A stretch of 8,312 bases of DNA from Deltaproteobacteria bacterium (GTDB lineage: Bacteria > Desulfobacterota > Desulfobacteria > C00003060): positions 1-8,312 of the forward strand of contig DAOUWN010000072.1 of NCBI GenBank assembly GCA_030667105.1, read 5' to 3'. The notes below the pieces were generated by a model. It saw nothing but the letters and a program-made list of their open reading frames with translations, did not search any database and was not told the origin of the DNA. Made by a program: the position numbers and the translations under genes. Below are positions 4,967-8,312 of the stretch, in pieces (position 1 is the stretch's first letter; the number at the start of each line of letters is the position of its first letter).

Positions 4967-6580
4967 ATGTCCATTCAAGACGTCATGCGGCATCATAAGG
5001 ACCCCGACAAAAACCTGCAGTCAGACAAGAGCCTGCCTCCGTCAGACAATGCCAATGCCTATCTGAACTTTTTGACTATCGACGATATCATCTATCGCGT
5101 TATATGGAATAACGGGCTAAGAGACATAACCGCCATTGACTATAATACCCACTACAAGCAACTCTTTGGCGGCAAGGCCTTTGGTGGCAAGACAGTACTG
5201 GTGAGGGCAGGCATAGACTCACCCGTTGATAGCAACGGTCGCATAACCGGTGCTGAAAGGATTCGTCTTGCTATCCCCACCTTGGAAGAACTCTCAGGTT
5301 ACGGGGCACGCGTGATCGTCATGAGTCATCAGGGACGTGCCGGCAAAGGCAATCTCATCGAACTCGACCAACATGCCAGGGTGATCAGGAAGCTGATAAA
5401 CCGCCCCTGGCAACCCAAGAAAACGGTCAAGTATCTGGGCAACCTGTCTCAGAGAAAAGTTATCACCAACAAGATTCTTTCACTCAAGGATGGCGAGATC
5501 CTGGTGCTGAATAATATCCGCTTTCTGGTGGATGAGGTCTTCATTCAGGACAAACCCGGGCTCAGGCCCCACGAGGTGCATGACGGATCCAGGTTTATTT
5601 CCATCTTCGAACCCCTGATCGACTTCTATGTAAACGATGCCTTTAACACCTCCCACCGCAAGCATACTTCGATGATCGGATTCACAAACGTTGTGAACCT
5701 GGTAGGACGACAGGCCGAGATCGAAGTGATGGAAAACAGACAGGTCCTCCATATAATCGAATACCCCTTTGTGCCGATCTTTGGTGGGGTGAAAGTGGGA
5801 GATTATATGGGCCTCATCAAGAACTCTGTCCTTTCTGAGAAAGTCCCCCATGTATTGCTGGGCGGAACCCCGGGAATTATCGCCCTTCTCAGCAAGGAGA
5901 TACGGCCCCGCGAACCGTACAACTTCGGAAAAACTACCGAGGAATTTCTGGAGAAAAACGTGAGCAAGGCTCTTGTAAGGTTTTTCCAGGAGCTTCACGC
6001 ACGCCCCGAAGGACAAGAAAAACTGATCCTGCCTGCGGACTTTCTGGTGAAACACAACTCGGATATTCTCAATTTGACGCCTGAGGTAATTCATGATCAT
6101 CCGAAAAAGGATCAATTCCATCTATGGAGCATTGGGGAACAAACCACCAGGCACTTTGTGTCGCTCCTCTTGAAGGCCAAGACCATTTACAAGAAAGGCC
6201 CTGTTGGAAAGAGTGAAGAGGCCGGCTTTGAAGGGCCGGAACGCTCGATTCTGGAAGCGATCTTAAAGGCTCAAGAAAATGGAGCCTACACCATTTCTTC
6301 TGGCGGAGACAGCATCGAAATCGCAAGAAAACTGGGATTTAACGAAGACGCGCTGTTTTCGCGCTTGAGTGATGCTGGCGGCGCCTTTGTCCATGTGTTG
6401 GAAGGAAACCGCATTGCATGGCCCATGCTTCAACTCAACACGCACTGGAATCTCTTTTACGGAAAGAATCTAAGATCTGCCCTCCCCTTTGACTATCATC
6501 TCAAATCACGCTACCGCCTGGAGCTGACCATCCCCCAGAAAGGTCTCCCCGAAATCCTTCGATATGAGCCGCCTCGTTAA
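4967..6580 (+). CDS. Divergent phosphoglycerate kinase-family protein with N- and C-terminal extensions
   Basis: The core, about residues 75-485, follows the PGK fold in order: TVLVRAGIDSPVD (76-88), ERIRLAIPT (97-105), SHQGR (120-124), NNIRF (182-186), YVNDAFNTSHRKH (221-233), FGGVKVGDY (272-280), KKGPVG (409-414), SGGDS (445-449) and DAGGAFVHVLEGN (469-481). The basic-patch residues R98, H121, R124, R185 and R231 and the nucleotide-site D448 are kept. Three positions differ from canonical PGK: human Asp23, Asn25 and Lys219 correspond to G82, D84 and Y280. At 537 residues it is much longer than the usual 390-420, with about 70 extra N-terminal and 50 extra C-terminal residues. Glycolytic activity is therefore uncertain; it may be a paralogue with another substrate. 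AAGGAAG at 4953-4959 precedes ATG 4967. It overlaps the VTT gene by 17 bp. Confidence 0.85.
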   Translation: MSIQDVMRHHKDPDKNLQSDKSLPPSDNANAYLNFLTIDDIIYRVIWNNGLRDITAIDYNTHYKQLFGGKAFGGKTVLVRAGIDSPVDSNGRITGAERIRLAIPTLEELSGYGARVIVMSHQGRAGKGNLIELDQHARVIRKLINRPWQPKKTVKYLGNLSQRKVITNKILSLKDGEILVLNNIRFLVDEVFIQDKPGLRPHEVHDGSRFISIFEPLIDFYVNDAFNTSHRKHTSMIGFTNVVNLVGRQAEIEVMENRQVLHIIEYPFVPIFGGVKVGDYMGLIKNSVLSEKVPHVLLGGTPGIIALLSKEIRPREPYNFGKTTEEFLEKNVSKALVRFFQELHARPEGQEKLILPADFLVKHNSDILNLTPEVIHDHPKKDQFHLWSIGEQTTRHFVSLLLKAKTIYKKGPVGKSEEAGFEGPERSILEAILKAQENGAYTISSGGDSIEIARKLGFNEDALFSRLSDAGGAFVHVLEGNRIAWPMLQLNTHWNLFYGKNLRSALPFDYHLKSRYRLELTIPQKGLPEILRYEPPR

Positions 6581-7277
6581 GATTGCTATATTCCTTGCCG
6601 GCACAGGATTTCTCGCTCTGGTCGTATTCCTTAACTGGACGTTTCTGGCCGAAAGGGCCATCATGTTTTACGGCTGGGTCAAAGATCCTGAACAGGTCAG
6701 GACGTTTCTCCTTAACTGGGGCCCCATCCGGGCGCCGCTGGCCTTTATGGGAATTCAAATCCTTCAGGTGCTATTCGCGCCGATCCCGGGAGAGGCCAGC
6801 GGATTTGTGGGGGGCTATGTCTTTGGTGCTGTTCCCGGGTTCATCTATTCCTCCATCGGGCTTACGGCAGGTTCTGTCGTCAACTTCACCCTAGCCCGGA
6901 TTCTGGGAAGACGCTACGTAAGAAAATGGGTTCCGGCCCGCTACCTGGGCAGATTTGACGCCGTTACAAGACATCAGGGCGCTCTTTTGTTTTTCTTGTT
7001 TTTTGTGGTGCCGGGATTTCCCAAAGACTACCTCTGCATCTTCCTTGGGTTGACCGGTATTCCTTTCAAGGTATTTGTACTTATGGCCGGTATTGGTCGC
7101 ATGCCGGGCACTCTCATGTTAAGCCTTCAAGGCGCCCAGGTATTTCAGAAAGACTATGCCACATTGATCATCCTCATCGCCATCTCCATTGCCTTTGCAA
7201 TCCCCGCCTATTACTGGCGTGAGAGGATCTATGCATGGATCGACCGGATAAACGCCGCGAACAACGTCGAATCATGA
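6564..7277 (+). CDS. VTT-domain (TVP38/TMEM64, DedA-like) integral membrane protein
   Basis: A 237-residue polytopic inner-membrane protein. A hydrophobic segment at about 5-27 is followed by a 30-residue linker and the VTT core. Within the core, FAPIPGEASGFVGGYVFG (71-88) matches the family's proline/glycine re-entrant motif, followed by hydrophobic stretches at about 89-113, 139-150, 156-178 and 199-217. FFVVPGFPKDY at 146-156 matches the second conserved proline motif. Family members are linked to lipid scrambling and membrane homeostasis; the substrate of this one is unknown. ATG 6564 lies inside the end of the PGK-like gene, a 17-bp overlap in another frame with only a distant AAAGG upstream, so translation is probably coupled. 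The two products may work together, but nothing in the sequence shows how. Confidence 0.87.
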   Translation: MSRLVKIAIFLAGTGFLALVVFLNWTFLAERAIMFYGWVKDPEQVRTFLLNWGPIRAPLAFMGIQILQVLFAPIPGEASGFVGGYVFGAVPGFIYSSIGLTAGSVVNFTLARILGRRYVRKWVPARYLGRFDAVTRHQGALLFFLFFVVPGFPKDYLCIFLGLTGIPFKVFVLMAGIGRMPGTLMLSLQGAQVFQKDYATLIILIAISIAFAIPAYYWRERIYAWIDRINAANNVES

Positions 7278-7301
7278 ACCAGAAGTATTGCCAAGTTTGC
7301 G

Positions 7302-7330
7302 TTGACTGTTAAGTAAGACTGCGTTATAAG
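7302..7330 (+). promoter_or_regulatory. Sigma70-type promoter upstream of the 3' unknown gene
   Basis: TTGACT (7302-7307) and TATAAG (7325-7330) each match consensus at five of six positions and are separated by the ideal 17 nt. Transcription would start near 7337, leaving a leader of about 100 nt before the GTG at 7437. This is the best promoter match I found in the window, and it marks the start of a new transcription unit. Confidence 0.6.
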
Positions 7331-7336
7331 TAAAAA

Positions 7337-7436
7337 AATCCGCCCAGAGGAAGTGGTTTTGCTTTGTCCCCGGCGGGGGCCTCAAGGGCCTGCCCATCAT
7401 CCAATCGTTGCAGCCGATAACACAAGGAGACAGCTC
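7337..7436 (+). other. GC-rich leader of the 3' unknown gene
   Basis: The leader holds a short GC hairpin (CCCC 7368-7371 with GGGG 7375-7378) and competing pairings among GGGGGCC, GGGCC and GCCC up to 7395. Alternative folds are thus possible. No known riboswitch core was recognised. AAGGAGA at 7424-7430 sits 6 nt before the GTG start. Confidence 0.3.
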
Positions 7437-8312
7437 GTGACTTACTGGAATTTTCGCGAACAGTTGAGCCGCCAGGACAAACTGCGACGGTCAGTCTATG
7501 AATCCCTTCGGGATGAACTGGACGAATATCTTATCGAGTACGGGTTGGTGAAGTCTTATCATGACATTGTTGAGCATAAACTCCCATACCCATTTGTGGA
7601 AAAACGGGAACTGAAACCAAGAGCACGGATTCCTGATGTGGAGTACGACTATCACAACCGGTTTCTTGTGATCTTTGTGGAGGATTTCATCCCCAATGCC
7701 TACAAAAAATACATCAGGTTTTTTGATGACAACAAGGCAACTAAAGAGAACTTGATGCGCTCCGAAACAGTTCAGTTTACAAAGCAATATTACAGGAACA
7801 CAAAGTTCTTTGAATCTGTCCATTTCTCTAACTTTCTCAGAGACCTGCTCCCCGTGGACTACGCCCTGCTTATTCAACGGGATCCCACTATCAAAGCCAG
7901 AAACAGATACAGCCTTTCACACTTCCGTGTGCGAATTGATTGGCCCATTGCCGATGCCGCCGAAGACATGGCCCGGGATCTCCGGTACATATCTAAGGAT
8001 CTGTATGAAAAAGGGGAATCTTATGCAGAGGAGATTCAAAAGAAGTTATTTGAATACTATGGATTGCCTACCACGGCCGGAGGGCGGCGCACAGCAGCGG
8101 TGGTAGGCGCACAATTCCTGAAGCGGATAAATTGTATATCTACAATCTATGTGGCAAGTTGCGAGTCAAGAGGGCTTTACCGGATTTCGGAAAGGGGCGT
8201 TTCCAAGTACATATTAATGAAACTTACAGACAAGGACATACAAGACATAGCCGAGGCCAACAACCTGGACGTCAAGATCATCAAGAACCATTACCTCGTC
8301 GCACGGGAAGAC
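7437..8312 (+). CDS. Uncharacterised protein, 3' end beyond the window
   Basis: An open frame of 292 codons starts at GTG 7437 (AAGGAGA at 7424-7430, spacing 6 nt) and runs off the window without a stop. The frame is uninterrupted, with codon use like its neighbours. I do not recognise the family. The protein looks soluble: no signal peptide or membrane segment, a charged N-terminus (TYWNFREQLSRQDKLRR), many aromatic residues, and a central Tyr/Phe/Asp-rich part (VEYDYHNRFLVIFVEDFIPN, about 76-95). Residues 211-230 contain a Gly/Ala-rich stretch (TTAGGRRTAAVVG). The last visible part, about 263-292, resembles a helix-turn-helix: IAEANNLDVKIIK and ARE align without gaps with sigma region 4-type sequences such as IAEILGISVGTVK...ARE. 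That resemblance is by eye and weak. Its own promoter suggests regulation separate from the PGK-like/VTT pair. Confidence 0.8.
   Translation, partial: MTYWNFREQLSRQDKLRRSVYESLRDELDEYLIEYGLVKSYHDIVEHKLPYPFVEKRELKPRARIPDVEYDYHNRFLVIFVEDFIPNAYKKYIRFFDDNKATKENLMRSETVQFTKQYYRNTKFFESVHFSNFLRDLLPVDYALLIQRDPTIKARNRYSLSHFRVRIDWPIADAAEDMARDLRYISKDLYEKGESYAEEIQKKLFEYYGLPTTAGGRRTAAVVGAQFLKRINCISTIYVASCESRGLYRISERGVSKYILMKLTDKDIQDIAEANNLDVKIIKNHYLVARED
8066..8108 (+). repeat. 9-bp inverted repeat inside the unknown gene
   Basis: GCCTACCAC at 8066-8074 and GTGGTAGGC at 8100-8108 are perfect reverse complements with a 25-nt GC-rich interior. No T-run follows. It lies within coding sequence that encodes the Gly/Ala-rich stretch, so it may be chance or a local RNA structure. 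Confidence 0.4.

Noticed and set aside
5480..6121. Minus-strand 213-codon frame inside the PGK-like gene
   Set aside because: It is a shadow frame opposite a clearly homologous coding sequence; no motif or initiation signal supports it.
7810..8106. Plus-strand 98-codon frame within the unknown gene
   Set aside because: It is in another frame from the long open frame that starts at GTG 7437 with a strong ribosome site, and it lacks one of its own.
1..8312. tRNA, rRNA or complete insertion sequence
   Set aside because: I saw no tRNA-like cloverleaf, rRNA segment or transposase on either strand by reading; a tRNAscan or Infernal run would settle the RNA part.

Overview
The window looks like a core chromosomal segment of a deltaproteobacterium (Desulfobacterota, Desulfobacterales-like). 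The evidence is the gene order (deaminase-like tail, nrdR, ribD, ribE, ribBA, ribH, nusB), the protein sequence style, and intergenic palindromic repeats of a kind I remember from such genomes. The assignment is by recognition; no search was run. All genes are on the + strand.

Positions 1-4879 hold a nucleotide/riboflavin cluster. The last 24 codons of an upstream gene (possibly dCMP deaminase) overlap nrdR, the repressor of ribonucleotide reductase genes. Four riboflavin genes then cover the whole pathway apart from the phosphatase step: ribD (deaminase/reductase), ribE (riboflavin synthase), ribBA (DHBP synthase/GTP cyclohydrolase II) and ribH (lumazine synthase). nusB follows 6 bp after ribH. 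The only two long gaps are each filled by a different miniature palindromic element with imperfect terminal inverted repeats: 591-757 between nrdR and ribD, and 3794-3949 between ribBA and ribH. The first may supply a -35 box for ribD. The open reading frame of ribD extends upstream into this element, but the homologous start is GTG at 792.

Positions 4880-7277 hold a second unit. After a strong inverted repeat comes a 537-residue divergent phosphoglycerate kinase homologue with extra N- and C-terminal segments and altered substrate-site residues. It overlaps by 17 bp a VTT/TVP38 (DedA-like) membrane protein gene.

Positions 7278-8312 start with a spacer carrying a good sigma70-type promoter and a GC-rich leader. 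A GTG-started gene follows and runs off the window for at least 292 codons. I do not recognise its product; its last visible segment resembles a sigma region 4-type helix-turn-helix.

Most of the window is ordinary biosynthetic DNA. I see no clear new system. The points worth a second look are the PGK-like/VTT pair, the unknown 3' gene, the two palindromic elements, and the His-to-Gln change at a metal-ligand position of the RibB domain.
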